Assembly (NCBI GenBank): GCA_956465555.1
Contig: OY101118.1
Coordinates: 2,253,751-2,317,750 of the forward strand
DNA length: 64,000 bases
Direction of reading: 5' to 3'
Source of the DNA: Nitzschia sp. pyKryTriq1
Lineage: Eukaryota; Bacillariophyta; Bacillariophyceae; Bacillariales; Bacillariaceae
A model generated the notes under the pieces. It saw only the letters and a list, made by a program, of their open reading frames with translations, did no database searches and was not told the origin of the DNA. Position numbers and translations under genes: made by a program. Of this stretch, positions 18,902-29,793 are shown one piece after another. The stretch's first letter is position 1; every line of letters starts with the position of its first letter.

Positions 18902-20427
18902 TCAGATGGAGCCGTATTCCGTGGAATGAGCAGATAACGAAGCTGTCTCTTCCAATTTCAAAGATTTGGTGTTTGCCTTCTTTTCGGCCTGGGTATCAAA
19001 AAATGGAATGAGGAGCAACAACAGTAAAATCCCAACCTGAATCCAGTGCATGGCGACCCAACTACCTTCAGCACATCCCACGCCGGAGGGATCACCAATT
19101 ACAAAGTCGTGACAATCTCCCTCAACCAGAAGTGCGACCGGCGCAACCCCAAATTGGGTGAACCCAGATACACAGAAAGAAATCCCGGAAAGAAAACCGA
19201 AGAATCGGAATCCCATTTTCCTCGAAAGTGATGCGAAAAAGTAGGGAAAGAGGAAAGCACGATAGACTGCATAGGTTGCAAAGCTCACAATCATAATGAA
19301 AGTGTTGGAACCCGCAAAAAGCAAGCAAAGCTGTTGAATTACTCCCAAGGAAATAGTGATAATTGCGGTGGGAGTGAAACCAACCGATTCTAGGAGGTAT
19401 CCGCTGAGAGGTGCAGCTATAATTGCCCCCGCATCCAAGAAGCTGAGCCACCTTGTCAATGAGTGTTGCGTTTCAGCATCAAAGATTTGTTGATCTCCAA
19501 GCTTTCGCCAAATGAGAACATCATGGTAAGAACAAAGTTTGAAAGGCGACACGGATTTCCAGATAGAAATATAGAGTCACTTACCTCGGTAGTCACGGTA
19601 GCAATATAAAAATTCGCCAACCAGCTGGTCACGGTGAAGAAAACACCCAATCGAATGTAGACCCCGCTTGTCAGCTGTTCGGCAAATGTTTTCGTCTTCA
19701 AATCATCGATGATAGTTTCGATATTGGCAACTTTCTCCTCGCCAACGAGAAGAACCTCATCATCGTCTTCTTCGTCTGCCTTGGTGCTGGGATCTTTGCT
19801 CACGAAAATTTCGTATGGCGCATCGGGCCACAATAGCAGTGATCCGATCGACGAACACACAACCACCACACCAAGACCGGCAAAAAGCACTCGAAAGCCG
19901 TAGTCAGCAGGAATGTGTTCCCAAGCAATGTCCATCAACGGAAATACTGCAAATGAAAGAGTGATGGATTCGGCGACCATTCCCATTACGAAGAATCGTC
20001 GCTCCCCGAACATGTTGCCAATATGCAAGAGACTTTGTTGAGCCGAGGGCCCACCGAACGCAACAAAGCAAATACCGATGGCGAACGTCACAAATGTCTT
20101 CGACATGGCGAAAATGGCCAAGCCCACAGCAACAATGGCGTTCGATAGAAAGGAACATGCCCGTGGTCCAAAATTATCCAAGACGAGACCCAAAAAGAGA
20201 GGAGCGACATAATTTACTGCCGCCGCCAACGAATATAACTGCGTTGTCTGATCCAATGTCAACCCAGCTCCACCGGTCGCCATCGGTTCCACCAACATGG
20301 ATCCGGCGATCCCGGGCCACCCGACAATCAATCCAGCAGCCAGAGTGATTTGCACCATGGCGAAGCATACCAACAGCACTCTTTTGGTAAACGATTCCGG
20401 TGCCGCAGCCCCCTTGGATTCCGTCAT
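18902..20427 (-). CDS. MFS transporter, SLC43-like
   Basis: Two exons on the minus strand, 20427-19585 and 19501-18902, with an 83-nt GT-AG intron (19502-19584); phase 0 at both ends gives 480 residues. The splice joins ...ATVTTE|LGDQQIFDAE, a continuous, plausible loop. Twelve hydrophobic segments are expected: five to six before an acidic cytoplasmic loop (KADEEDDDEVLLVGEEK) and six after it. NFGPRACSF after TM2/3 matches the MFS-A-type motif, and the layout (long acidic central loop, LGD... after TM7) resembles SLC43 amino acid transporters (LAT3/LAT4). The substrate is inference. The C-terminus contains tyrosine and acidic residues typical of trafficking signals. Confidence 0.82.
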
Positions 20428-21247
20428 GATGAAGTTTCAGTCGGTCAAAAAGATTTCTCAGGCGGTAAATTTTAGAATTCGGGTTACAGCCAAGAGAGAT
20501 CAGCCGTACGAGTACGTTCCTCTTGGATTGCAAATAATGTTGTTGTGTGACAGTTGACAGTAATCATCAGTGGTAGTTGCACAGATAGACAGAGATCATG
20601 GTGCTGTGCGCCGGGACGAACAAGATCTGCTTTTCCATCTTCCGTCGCAAAACTCGGAGGTATTTTTTGTGAAGGTGCGCATCATCGTGCAGAGGCGAGG
20701 CGAACACGAGAACGCAACGGAAGAAGAATTCAGGAAGGAATAAAGCCATATTTTCGAAATTCCAAATTCCACGACGGTTCCCGCCATTTCGCGCTTCCAC
20801 CAAGATGTTTGCTCTTCACCTCTTCACCCTTGAAACCAAGCTGACAATTATTTTCATCACTGGAGAAGAATCTGTCATCGCTCATCGCTTTCTACCGGTA
20901 GTAGTTAATCTCTACTAGTCTACTGGATCTGACCGAAGTGCAACGAGACTGGACACCTCGTCTGTACGTCATCGGATTCTTCAGAGTACGAGCTACGAAG
21001 ACTCTACCGTACGCTCTGAATAGTACACTCACGGGTACACTCACCCTTTACACATCATCTCCTGAGACCACAAGAGCGAAAATGTTTCTCGCTAGCTTCT
21101 CGTCCCGCCCGTGGATGCATCGGCATTGTCTGGGCTGGAAACGAGCGTCGAGCGTCGAGCGTCGACGAGCAGGGTCATTCTCTCCTAAAATACGACATCA
21201 TCATCTAACATTCAAAATATGTCATAAAAATATTCCATCTCACCACC
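20428..21247. other. Divergent intergenic region with CTACTAG words
   Basis: 820 bp between the MFS start and the SPGALS-repeat protein. It has TCTACCGGTAGTAG and CTCTACTAGTCTACTGG near 20890-20930 and a GTCGAGCGTCGAGCGTCGACG triplication at about 21145-21168. Frames on both strands (e.g. 96 codons at 20554) look non-coding. Confidence 0.45.
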
Positions 21248-23203
21248 ATGGCGTCATTACAGAAGAGGAATTCAACATTAACTACAAGTAATCCGATCAC
21301 ATCTGACAAGAATCTGACGAAGCTGCTTGCGGAAACCAAGGATCTCGACTCAGAAGAGGCATTCAGTGGATGGAAGGAATCCTTTCTCGAGCAGTACAAA
21401 AATTATCTGGATCCGGCAGGGGTCGAAAATGCCGAAGCCTCGAATGGTCGTCTCCTTCGAAGTCTCGAGAGACTTGCACAGTCGGTGGTCACTGTTAATG
21501 AGTTTGTGAAAGAAGGCAAGATCACAAGCGAAACTCAATCAGTGCAAGGGAAACGGCATTTGACAAACATGACCGAGCAGATGGCCGAAACGGAAAAGGA
21601 AGTGGCCCGATTCTTGCCGTCGACGGGAGCCGAGGAAGCAATGCTAGGATACGACAAATTCGAACTCGGGGCTGTCATGATTGAAGATGGATTTCATGTG
21701 TACGAACACCTGAAGACGACGAAGGATATCATCCAGCATTTGCAAGCAGTCATTCTCGACGAAGTCCTTCCGAAGAACAAGCAATCGATAATCCAATACT
21801 ATCTGCGGCAGATCCAGACCTTCTGCGATGTTATGGCAGATCTTGGATTGTTTGGGCTAATGGAGAGGATGATGGAACTCTACAACATTAAACCTCGCAG
21901 TAAATCTAAGCCTGTCAAAGAGGCTCCACCGAAAGTCGTGGTTGTCGACGAAGTGGAAAAGCCTAAAAAGCCAGCACGTGTCTTGGATCCCAATGTAAAC
22001 TACAAGCACCGTGCTGCATATACTGGTGGCTATACTGATCCCTTCTCGGGGACTCAACCTGGACGAAAGCAATGTGAAGATCCCAGTGAATCCGATGAAA
22101 GTGCTGATCTAGATGGTGAAGGCGATGATGATGAAAACCACTTCATCATCTACTTTGATATGAAAACGGGGACGATTGGGAAGATTCCCCGTGACGTTTG
22201 TAGGTCAAGTAAGTTCATTGTGACTGAAGATGATGAGGGGAACGAGCAAATGCAGGGCGAGATTGAAGACGAGGCAGAAAAGGAAAAATTGATTTGGGAC
22301 ATGAAAAAAGCTATGAAAGGTGGTGGAGGTAGAGCAGCGCCTCGTTCTTCCAAGCAAGCGCCCAAACGAAGCAACAGCTCAGCGTCGTCAACGTCTGATG
22401 GCTCGAATAAACCACCTCTTGGGAAATCAAGAGACCCACCAAAGCGGACCCTCAGTGCGAAAGCTAAGATGGGGAGTAATAGGGAGGAAAAGCCATTCTT
22501 TGAAATTCCTGAAAAAAGCAGTAGCGTTCGTGGTGCAGCACCTGAGTCGAATGAGGAAACGACAGCCAAACGCGCTGCTCTTCGCAGGAACAAGTCTGAA
22601 AGCCTTGTCGGAATGAGGAGCAAATCCCCGGGGGCGCTGTCAAGGAGGCCGAGACTTCCAATGGGTTCTTCAGAAGAAACGTCTTCAGGAGATGGAATCC
22701 CCATGTCCAAGTCTCCTGGGGCACTTTCTAAGCCCAGGCTTTCGGGGGCTTCTTCAGAAGAGGGCTCAATCACAAAGTCTCCGGGTGCGCTGTCACGAAA
22801 GCCCAGACTTTCAAAGCTTTCGAGCGATTCTACGGAGGATGAGTCGTCTACAAAGTCTCCGGGTGCGCTGTCGCGAAAGCCGAAACTTTCGAGACTTTCC
22901 AGTGATTCTATAGGCGATGGGACATCCACCAAGTCTCCAGGAACACTTTCCACGAAGTCTCCGGGAACATTGTCGCGAAAGCCTAGAGTTTCAAGAGCGA
23001 AGTCGGGGGATGGGTTGCCCTTCATGTCTCCGGGAGCGCTTTCCAAGCCCAGAATTTCAAGAGCGAAGTCAGGCGATGGACTACCGACAAAGATGGAACG
23101 GACCCCACTAGAAGACAACAACAAGTTGGCGAAGGCAGCACCATCTTCAGATGGGTGGGCAACTCCGTCCAAGCTTGCCACAAAGAGAAGGGGCGACGAG
23201 TGA
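21248..23203 (+). CDS. Hypothetical protein with seven SPG(A/T)LS repeats
   Basis: 651 residues, intronless, ATG 21248. The N-terminal ~200 residues are predicted helical (TEQMAETEKEVARFLPS..., KQSIIQYYLRQIQTFCDVMADLG) and may form a folded or coiled-coil module. An acidic segment (about 275-300) precedes a short motif HFIIYFDMKTGTIGKIP that looks like a beta-hairpin. The C-terminal third is basic and Ser-rich and contains seven repeats of the form (K/M)SPG(A/T)LS(R)KP(R/K)(L/V/I)S, spaced about 14-30 residues, between nt 22620 and 23080. Each has an SP site suited to proline-directed kinases next to basic residues, as in microtubule- or chromatin-binding tails. No named family is recognised. 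Confidence 0.8.
   Translation: MASLQKRNSTLTTSNPITSDKNLTKLLAETKDLDSEEAFSGWKESFLEQYKNYLDPAGVENAEASNGRLLRSLERLAQSVVTVNEFVKEGKITSETQSVQGKRHLTNMTEQMAETEKEVARFLPSTGAEEAMLGYDKFELGAVMIEDGFHVYEHLKTTKDIIQHLQAVILDEVLPKNKQSIIQYYLRQIQTFCDVMADLGLFGLMERMMELYNIKPRSKSKPVKEAPPKVVVVDEVEKPKKPARVLDPNVNYKHRAAYTGGYTDPFSGTQPGRKQCEDPSESDESADLDGEGDDDENHFIIYFDMKTGTIGKIPRDVCRSSKFIVTEDDEGNEQMQGEIEDEAEKEKLIWDMKKAMKGGGGRAAPRSSKQAPKRSNSSASSTSDGSNKPPLGKSRDPPKRTLSAKAKMGSNREEKPFFEIPEKSSSVRGAAPESNEETTAKRAALRRNKSESLVGMRSKSPGALSRRPRLPMGSSEETSSGDGIPMSKSPGALSKPRLSGASSEEGSITKSPGALSRKPRLSKLSSDSTEDESSTKSPGALSRKPKLSRLSSDSIGDGTSTKSPGTLSTKSPGTLSRKPRVSRAKSGDGLPFMSPGALSKPRISRAKSGDGLPTKMERTPLEDNNKLAKAAPSSDGWATPSKLATKRRGDE
22618..23080 (+). 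repeat. In-gene repeat array encoding SPG(A/T)LS motifs
   Basis: Seven related units, e.g. AAGTCTCCGGGTGCGCTGTC, encode SPGALS or SPGTLS followed in most by (R)KPR-L/V/I-S. The units differ at synonymous and a few non-synonymous sites, so the array is old enough to have diverged but still constrained at protein level. Confidence 0.8.
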
Positions 23204-23925
23204 TGTCTACTATCAGGCCTACCGGTATGCACGTATGGTGTTGTAGGAATATTTTCGGGGATGCGTTGTGGGGTGGGATGGGGGATTTTAAGGTTAAATT
23301 GAGCTATCTACTCTTGTAGTAGGGAGAGCTACTGTACTGTAGGAATTTCTCTAGCTACTTTTGCTGGAGCATATGTGAATAGACAGAACTACGAAGTAGA
23401 GGTGTTCCTTCTTGACTGCAGTGCAGTACGAATGCTATCGAGAGGAACGGGGGAAAAGCAGCGTATAAAGTTCGGCGCTTGGTCCTTCAGATTGGAGCCT
23501 TGGTTCCTCCGACATGATATTTTTTAGATGTCTCAAAACAAAATGCTTCTTATTCGGCAGTCACATTCGGCCTTGCATCAGTTGCTCTTCTGCATTTCGA
23601 CGTACCCGGTATGATTCTTCTTCTGGGCATGATGTATCACAGCGTGGAAGTATCTGGATATGTATTAGGACGATCGCGCCAGAGGACCAGCTTGCGAAAC
23701 GACGACTTGACCAAAAACTTGTCGTAATGCTGTTGAGATGTTGAAGCTAAATTTACATGATATTATTGTTTTGTTGATAGCGTTCTTAAATCCAATGGAA
23801 AGTCCAAGAAGGCTCATTTCAAACGCGACATTGTGGAAACAGTTGGCAGCTAGCCCTCTTGAATGCTTCAGCCTACCGAAAAGGACAGCGAAAACCCGAG
23901 TCGATCGAGAGTTTTTCTCGGAAAA
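23204..23925. other. Convergent intergenic region, no gene seen
   Basis: 722 bp between two converging genes. CTACTCTTGTAGTAGGGAG-type words occur near 23310-23345. Short frames (76 and 104 codons) lack any family resemblance. Confidence 0.45.
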
Positions 23926-25101
23926 TTACAGAGATTTCATTCCCATAATAGTTCGCAGTTGTTCGAAGATAACAAGTTGGAGGGTGGTTGTGGGGGCGAA
24001 TCTCGACCAGATGGGCATGAAACCACGCCAGAATGTGAGGGGGCCCTCTTGAGTTGCAATCTTCACAGCGCAGTCAAAAGCATTGCTGTAAAGTTTGGCA
24101 TCCGAGGGCTGGTTCATGAGCCGAGTGCGAACCATATCGAAGGGCGAGACTGTGCACGTCATAAAAAATCCTGCCGCTACGGCAGAGCAGAATTGAGTCA
24201 GCAGAGACTTCTTCGACCATCCAGTCATGTCCACGACGACGCCCTTGGCTTGATCATAACAAGCCATCTTTGTTCCATTCAGAACCATGGCACGAAGAAT
24301 GTTGGAGTCGATACCACGGTAGAATCCAGCAATTCCTTGCTTTGCCAAAAGCTCCTTGGCAGTCACCATCATCGATGGCGGTGTGCTTCCGGGGGCAGCC
24401 ATCATTTTCGTCTTCAACACATCGAATGGATTTCCGGCCACGGATCCGATTGCACCCGCTGCACTACCAGCGAGGAACTTTTTGTAGAAGGGAGCGCCAG
24501 CTTCGTTCGCTCCGAACAACACCTTGACAGGCTCGTACAAGCCAAGTCGAAGGGAAGTGTAGGAAGCTTCTCGCAGCCAAGCAGCGTTGACTCCCTTCCA
24601 CAGGGCTAGGACGCCCTCCTCGCCGGTAATCTTGGACACAGTTCCTCCCATTCCAAGTGCGCTATATTCATTGGAAATTTGAATTCGTGTCTAAACGAGG
24701 GCAAGAATTTAAAAAATGCGTCAGACAAAAGTGCGGTATGGGGGGCTGATGGTTGGAGCCAAAGCGACAACAGCAACGAGCCGTTCGACAGACAACAGTA
24801 CCGACCAAAATGTGAGGCCCGACTTGAGAGGGAACGGAGCTTGCGGCTAGCGCATTGCGCTCGTCCAAAATAGAGCACATCCATTCAACGCACGGCAAGT
24901 TGTTTTCCAATGCTAACTGATGGCAGGTGTAGGCGACGGTCGAATCTTGTTTGAACATACCTTCACAACGTCGATTGGGTGAATGAACGAGACAGTGATA
25001 ACAGCGGCAGTTCCAGCCATACCAACTTGGGTCAAAAGCGACGGGGGGGCGGCGGCGGATGCAGTGGCCAGGGCCTTGGGTTGTTGTCCTTGGAAGCTCA
25101 T
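23926..25101 (-). CDS. Mitochondrial carrier, UCP/dicarboxylate carrier type
   Basis: Two exons, 25101-24961 and 24690-23926, with a 270-nt GT-AG intron (24691-24960); phase 0, 301 residues. The splice rebuilds the first carrier signature as HPIDVVK|TRIQ, and signatures two (NPFDVLKTKMM) and three (SPFDMVRTRLM) are complete, as are the three-fold repeats and six membrane segments. SYTSLRLGLYEPVK after the first repeat is typical of the uncoupling-protein/dicarboxylate/oxoglutarate carrier branch (SLC25A8/10/11/30). It exchanges small metabolites or carries protons across the inner mitochondrial membrane; which one cannot be told from sequence alone. Confidence 0.92.
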
Positions 25102-26508
25102 CTTAAAGGGAGGAGGGCGGTCGTTGATTTGCTTTCTTGCTTGTGGCGATGGGAAACGGGAAACTGTGGGCCGAATGGAAATGATGTTGGTGATGGGTCC
25201 TGCAGATAAAATCGGAAGTTGTGAATGAGGTCATCTCGCCGATTGGATTCGATGAGCCACGTCAGTCCAGGTCGACATTCGTCATTTATGGGACTTTGTC
25301 GCACACGTGAAAATAAATATTGTCGTCTGTCATCAGTCAGAAGTACTATTCGTAGAAAACTCACAAAACCTGGCACACGTAGGAAGGACCCAGTTCGCAA
25401 AACTATGAAAAATACTTACGACATCTGTCGAATAGAAAACGATTTATCTATTATGTTCCTTAAAATGCGTATTTGAAATTGAGTTGGCCCATCCGTTGCC
25501 CGTCGCTCAAATTGCCGGAACGACGTCGCCGTCCGACAAAGCCGGAAAGCTCAATGAATCAAATATGCCCTTCGCCGGAAAGCAAGACGACGACGGACGG
25601 ACTGTGCTCTCCCAACCGACCAGAAAAAAATGAAAATGCGTGTGCACGATTATTGCGCCTTGCTGTTGTACCGGCATGTATGTACCAGGTAGAGGTATGC
25701 GTTTGGATGACGCCACCATTGCGTCAGGAATGTATCTGAGTCATTATCGTTTTCTACTGCACGCACGGCACTTGTATGAAACACGAAGATGCCGCTTCGT
25801 CCACAGCACAGCATTTTTATGTACTCACACAGTATCGGTACAACATTGCGGTTTGCCAAAAAATGCAGGTAGACTTAGTAGACTCTTCTCTGTCTCTACT
25901 ACTACCGGTAGTAGACGGTAGAGACTTCACTACTCTACTAGTACTTTTTGAGACCGTAAACACCGTCCCATGAACCAAGGAACAACTTCAGTACCGGGTC
26001 TCCATGGCTGCTTATTTCCAAATGATAGGAGTAGTTTTTTCTCTCCGGGAGGAGTACGTGGATCTTGGTTCGACCACCTCTCTCTACTAGAGTTAATAAC
26101 AAGAAGCTTTACAACTCTACGAGTACAGTAGTCTACAGAAAAACGAGCTGGCTTTAGTGCGTTCAGTAGAATACCGATGCTTGAGGCGACTTCGCAAGGT
26201 GGCGTAGGTAGAATCGAGGACAGCAGTGTTTCTCATCACCCTTACTACTACGCCCTCTTGCGTAGACTACTCCGCCGTTGTAAATCGCAATACTGTAGTG
26301 ATCATAATAATAGTATTATGATAAAAGAGCGAAGAGCCTACTCTTCCAGAAAAGACGCGGAAACTGGCATGTCTAAGAAATTGAGTATGTTGCAAACTTC
26401 ACTCCCATAATATTATAGTCCAAGTAGCCTAGTAGAAGTTTGCCCCCAACCTCCACGGCTCCTCACTAAGTTTCAGGTGCCGAGATGCGGCGAATCAACA
26501 GCGATCTA
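25102..26508. other. Intergenic region with CTACTACCGGTAGTAG palindrome
   Basis: 1.4 kb between the carrier start and the WAPL-like gene end. The clearest structure is a perfect 16-bp palindrome at 25899-25914 inside a CTACTACC/TAGTAGAC-rich stretch (25865-25945), with more CTCTACTAG words at 26080-26135. Several short frames exist; none is credible. Confidence 0.5.
25899..25914. repeat. Perfect 16-bp palindrome
   Basis: CTACTACCGGTAGTAG reads the same on both strands and sits among further TAGTAG/CTACTC words. It combines the two intergenic word families of this window (CTACTA and ACCGGT). Confidence 0.85.
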
Positions 26509-29500
26509 CTACTTCAGCTCTTGAAGTCCATCAATCAGCTTCTTGACGGGGCCGACTATCGCGAGGCTCAATTCTCCAAGTGAAAAATGGTAGAAGTTGC
26601 AAAATGCTTTGAGAGTGTTGATGAGCATAGTCACTCCCGTCGACTTCCCGCCTTTGTCGAGTGGCATTTGTTCCACTATGATCTTTCGGATTATACTTGT
26701 CGATTCAGGTTCTTCCGGGACTTCATCTGGTTCCATCATCAGACAAGCCAATAGGACACAGCTATTTCCAGCCGCTAACAGCTTTTCCTCTTCATTCTTC
26801 TCCAACTCTCGCTCGCTTTCCTGCGATCCGGCCTCCTCCCTTCCAATGCTGAGGATAGCATCTCGAAAACCTTCGGTCTGCTGAACCAGCCACTTGCATA
26901 GCCATTGAATCCAGAGCTCCTGATCGCCTGAGGCAGTTGGGACGGTGATTTCTGCGAGTAGTCGTCGAACATCTGAGGCCTCGATAATGTTTGCTAGAGT
27001 ATTGAGGCAGAAGATTGTTGAATCGTAGCGGTGTAGCTCTTCATCGCCTCGGCTATTTCTGACAGTAGCAGATCCTGACGCTTTCTCGTTGCTCCTGATG
27101 GGCTCCGTTTCCAGTTCAAAAATGAGTTTCGCCAAAACGTTAATGCCTCGAACTGATGATGAAGAGGTACTTTCTGCGTCCTCATCGTCGTCGCCATCGA
27201 AATCGATGGAGCTTCCCTGGTCACAGAAATTTTGACACGCCGTCATCTGCTGGGCGGCGAGCTCGTTATCGTGTGTTAAACTTGTCAGTGTACGAAGAGC
27301 TAGGAGGCGAACACCGGTCAAATTCGTATCATCTTCTGATGAACTCTTCCCAGGCCTGTTCATTTCAGGAGGCATCGAATTGTGCAAGAACCTCAAGATG
27401 TGGAAAATTAGACCCTGAGTTTTGGTGTTGTATACTGGATCGTCCTCGAACGAAAATGGGTCCTGATTCTCTGCAAAGGAGCATCTATTTTCCTTGTTGA
27501 ACAGACACGCGCCATCGATAAGTGACGCAAGGACGGTAATCCTCTCCTTCCGGTATTGGACACAAGTGTTGCAGATATTCCCTCCAGAAAAAGTTGATAA
27601 CCAGTCCAACTCCTGAGACATGCACTTCGAGAGGCATGGGATAATTCCACTGTTGCCCAGGAGTCGGTTCGTTTGCAAAAGTGGATTGGATTCTTCGTCC
27701 TCAGGAGATGCTTCGTCATCGTTTTGCTCGCCTGCTAGACAAGAGGTCCCATCTCCCTCTTTCCCCGTAATGATCCGATTCAGCGACTCCAAGCAAACGA
27801 GTGACACCCAAGGATCAACTTGCTGAGATGCCACGTCGCAGTCCTTGTGGACCAATGAGGAACTACATTCGTCACCCGGCAGTGACGAGAGATGAACTTT
27901 GGCTCGCAGCTGTTGGATCTTTTGCGTAAATCGTACCGCAATAAAGGAGCCCGCGCTGTCCACTGAGGCAACAGAGGAAGCAAGCGACTGGTCATCCGGG
28001 CTGAGGGGAGTTCTGGATGATATTGTTCCCTTTCGTGCTGGAGATAAGGGTTCGGGAAAGAGTGCGGATTCCTTGCTTGCTGCAGCAGAGCTTGCTTCCT
28101 GCGAAGTAAAACTGAGATGGGTGTTCCCGGAATTTCCATTTCTCTGCTGTCGAGCTCGTTTGCTTGGAGGTGGCACGATTGTATCCCCTTGCCAGTCCAA
28201 TCCGTCGACATCATCACCTTCTGGGACGGCGGGCAACTTCCTTCTTAGCATGGACGATTCTGCTTGCAGCAGACGTCGTCGCCTTCGATTCTGTCTACCT
28301 GCCTTGGTAGGATCCCCACTAACACTTGCTTTTGGAGTTATACCAGTGGCTAGGTTGTTGTCACCGGCGAAAGATAGGGAAGAAAGACTATCAGCTGGAG
28401 AGGTAGCAGCAAGCGACGTCATATTTTGCGATAGTTCGGTGGTTTCTTGTCTTCTTCGTTTTCGTTGTACCGTGCTATTCCTGACCATGGAACTTGACGG
28501 GGTGGAGATGGAACTAGCGAGCCCTGATGATGATGGTGCTTCCTCGTTGCCAGACTGGGAATCCCCCCTGATTTTACCCAACCCATTGCTGAGCGTACGG
28601 CGTTGTCTGGATGATGATGAAATTCCAGTGGAGGTGACTGACAAAGGTAGACGACCGCCCTTCTTGATATTACTTTTTTGTTCATCTCGAACAAGGCATA
28701 GTTGGGCGATGCCTTGCAGAGCCCTGCCGTGCTGTAGTATGATGTTTCTTACGGTAAGCGCTGCACTTGGCTTTGGTGCCGCTCCCATGGCAGCCACCGA
28801 ATATTCCTTGGACAAAGTGCAATCCAAGGAGAGGTAGTACACAATTATTGCCAGCGTTTGGGCGAGTTCCGGAAATTGTGCCAGTCCTGCCGCACTATTG
28901 CTGTTATTTTGACTCCACCAGGAGGGAGCCATGATCCCTGACGACGACAAAGGTAGTAGTGGCTGTTGTGAATCTTGTGGAGCTAGCAGCTGCTGTTGTT
29001 TGAGCTTTCGTCTGGCGCTTTTGGTTCGGGCGCCGCTGCGCGAGGGACTCGCTGGGGCAGCAGCAGACCTAGAACTGGAAGGAAACGAGCGATGATTATT
29101 ACTGCTGGTGCTGCTGCTCATGGAAGCGGTGGTTTTATTGCGAGACTTGTTGGATCCAGTATTAGTAGAATTTGCCACGCAAGCAATGACATCCAAAATG
29201 GCGTCCAGTATCGTTTTGCTTCTAGTAGGTTTGCTGGCGGTTGGTTGGGAGGATGTATCCGTGGAGTTCGCAGCCGCCGCCGACAGAGGCGAAGCCATAT
29301 TATTCATCATAGCTGTAGTGCTTGTATTGTTGCGAGCACAGCTCTGCCAGAGAACACTTCTTGATTTTTTGGAGGAAAGCAATTGCGCCAGTTCCAAAGC
29401 GTTCTCCAAAGCTTGCGAAGCCGATCGAGCCGACACGAGGGCACTGCATAAATAGGAGCATTCATCCTTCAGCATTTGTACCGTCCCAGCATCTTGAACG

Positions 29501-29793
29501 GCCCAGGAACTCGCCCCGGCTCCTCGTCGGACCACCACCAAAGATGCTGATTCTTCTTTGGAGGACGATCCTCCTCCTCCTCCTCCTCCTTCCAGGGAGA
29601 AGTCCTCGTCTTCTGCGCTCTGGCTGAATTTGTTGCTGTGATTCGAGGAGTGGAGGTGCGGCCGTCTCCTCATCGTCAGTCGCCCCCTGGAAACTCCAGC
29701 GCTTCGAATGGAGGAGGAGAGAGCCGAGCTACTAGCTCTGCTGGAGCTTTCCTCGTCGCCCAAATCTCGTTCATCCTCGTCTTCAAAATCCAT
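26509..29793 (-). CDS. WAPL-domain protein (cohesin release factor-like)
   Basis: 1094 residues, intronless. The N-terminal ~650 residues are mostly disordered and Ser-rich with poly-Gly and basic clusters (KRRRQE, NRRRRRLLQ) that fit nuclear import. Near residue 105-150 a helical block (MLKDECSYLCSAL ... ALELAQLLSSKKSRSVLWQ) resembles the start of the WAPL HEAT-like domain, and the C-terminal 450 residues contain the rest: RLLALRTLTSLTHDN, STIFCLNTLANIIEAS, and the end block NSCVLLACLMMEPD ... GVTMLINTLKAFCNFYH. WAPL with Pds5 opens the cohesin ring to release it from chromosomes. The call rests on pattern and order of helices rather than on a catalytic motif, so another armadillo-type protein is possible. 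Confidence 0.68.
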   Translation of the reverse strand: MDFEDEDERDLGDEESSSRASSSALSSSIRSAGVSRGRLTMRRRPHLHSSNHSNKFSQSAEDEDFSLEGGGGGGGSSSKEESASLVVVRRGAGASSWAVQDAGTVQMLKDECSYLCSALVSARSASQALENALELAQLLSSKKSRSVLWQSCARNNTSTTAMMNNMASPLSAAAANSTDTSSQPTASKPTRSKTILDAILDVIACVANSTNTGSNKSRNKTTASMSSSTSSNNHRSFPSSSRSAAAPASPSRSGARTKSARRKLKQQQLLAPQDSQQPLLPLSSSGIMAPSWWSQNNSNSAAGLAQFPELAQTLAIIVYYLSLDCTLSKEYSVAAMGAAPKPSAALTVRNIILQHGRALQGIAQLCLVRDEQKSNIKKGGRLPLSVTSTGISSSSRQRRTLSNGLGKIRGDSQSGNEEAPSSSGLASSISTPSSSMVRNSTVQRKRRRQETTELSQNMTSLAATSPADSLSSLSFAGDNNLATGITPKASVSGDPTKAGRQNRRRRRLLQAESSMLRRKLPAVPEGDDVDGLDWQGDTIVPPPSKRARQQRNGNSGNTHLSFTSQEASSAAASKESALFPEPLSPARKGTISSRTPLSPDDQSLASSVASVDSAGSFIAVRFTQKIQQLRAKVHLSSLPGDECSSSLVHKDCDVASQQVDPWVSLVCLESLNRIITGKEGDGTSCLAGEQNDDEASPEDEESNPLLQTNRLLGNSGIIPCLSKCMSQELDWLSTFSGGNICNTCVQYRKERITVLASLIDGACLFNKENRCSFAENQDPFSFEDDPVYNTKTQGLIFHILRFLHNSMPPEMNRPGKSSSEDDTNLTGVRLLALRTLTSLTHDNELAAQQMTACQNFCDQGSSIDFDGDDDEDAESTSSSSVRGINVLAKLIFELETEPIRSNEKASGSATVRNSRGDEELHRYDSTIFCLNTLANIIEASDVRRLLAEITVPTASGDQELWIQWLCKWLVQQTEGFRDAILSIGREEAGSQESERELEKNEEEKLLAAGNSCVLLACLMMEPDEVPEEPESTSIIRKIIVEQMPLDKGGKSTGVTMLINTLKAFCNFYHFSLGELSLAIVGPVKKLIDGLQELK

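Noticed and set aside
22150-23232. 360-codon minus-strand frame opposite the SPGALS gene
   Set aside because: It is the antisense shadow of the repeat-bearing coding region; its own repeats (SLESFGFRDSAPGDF-type) simply mirror the sense repeats.
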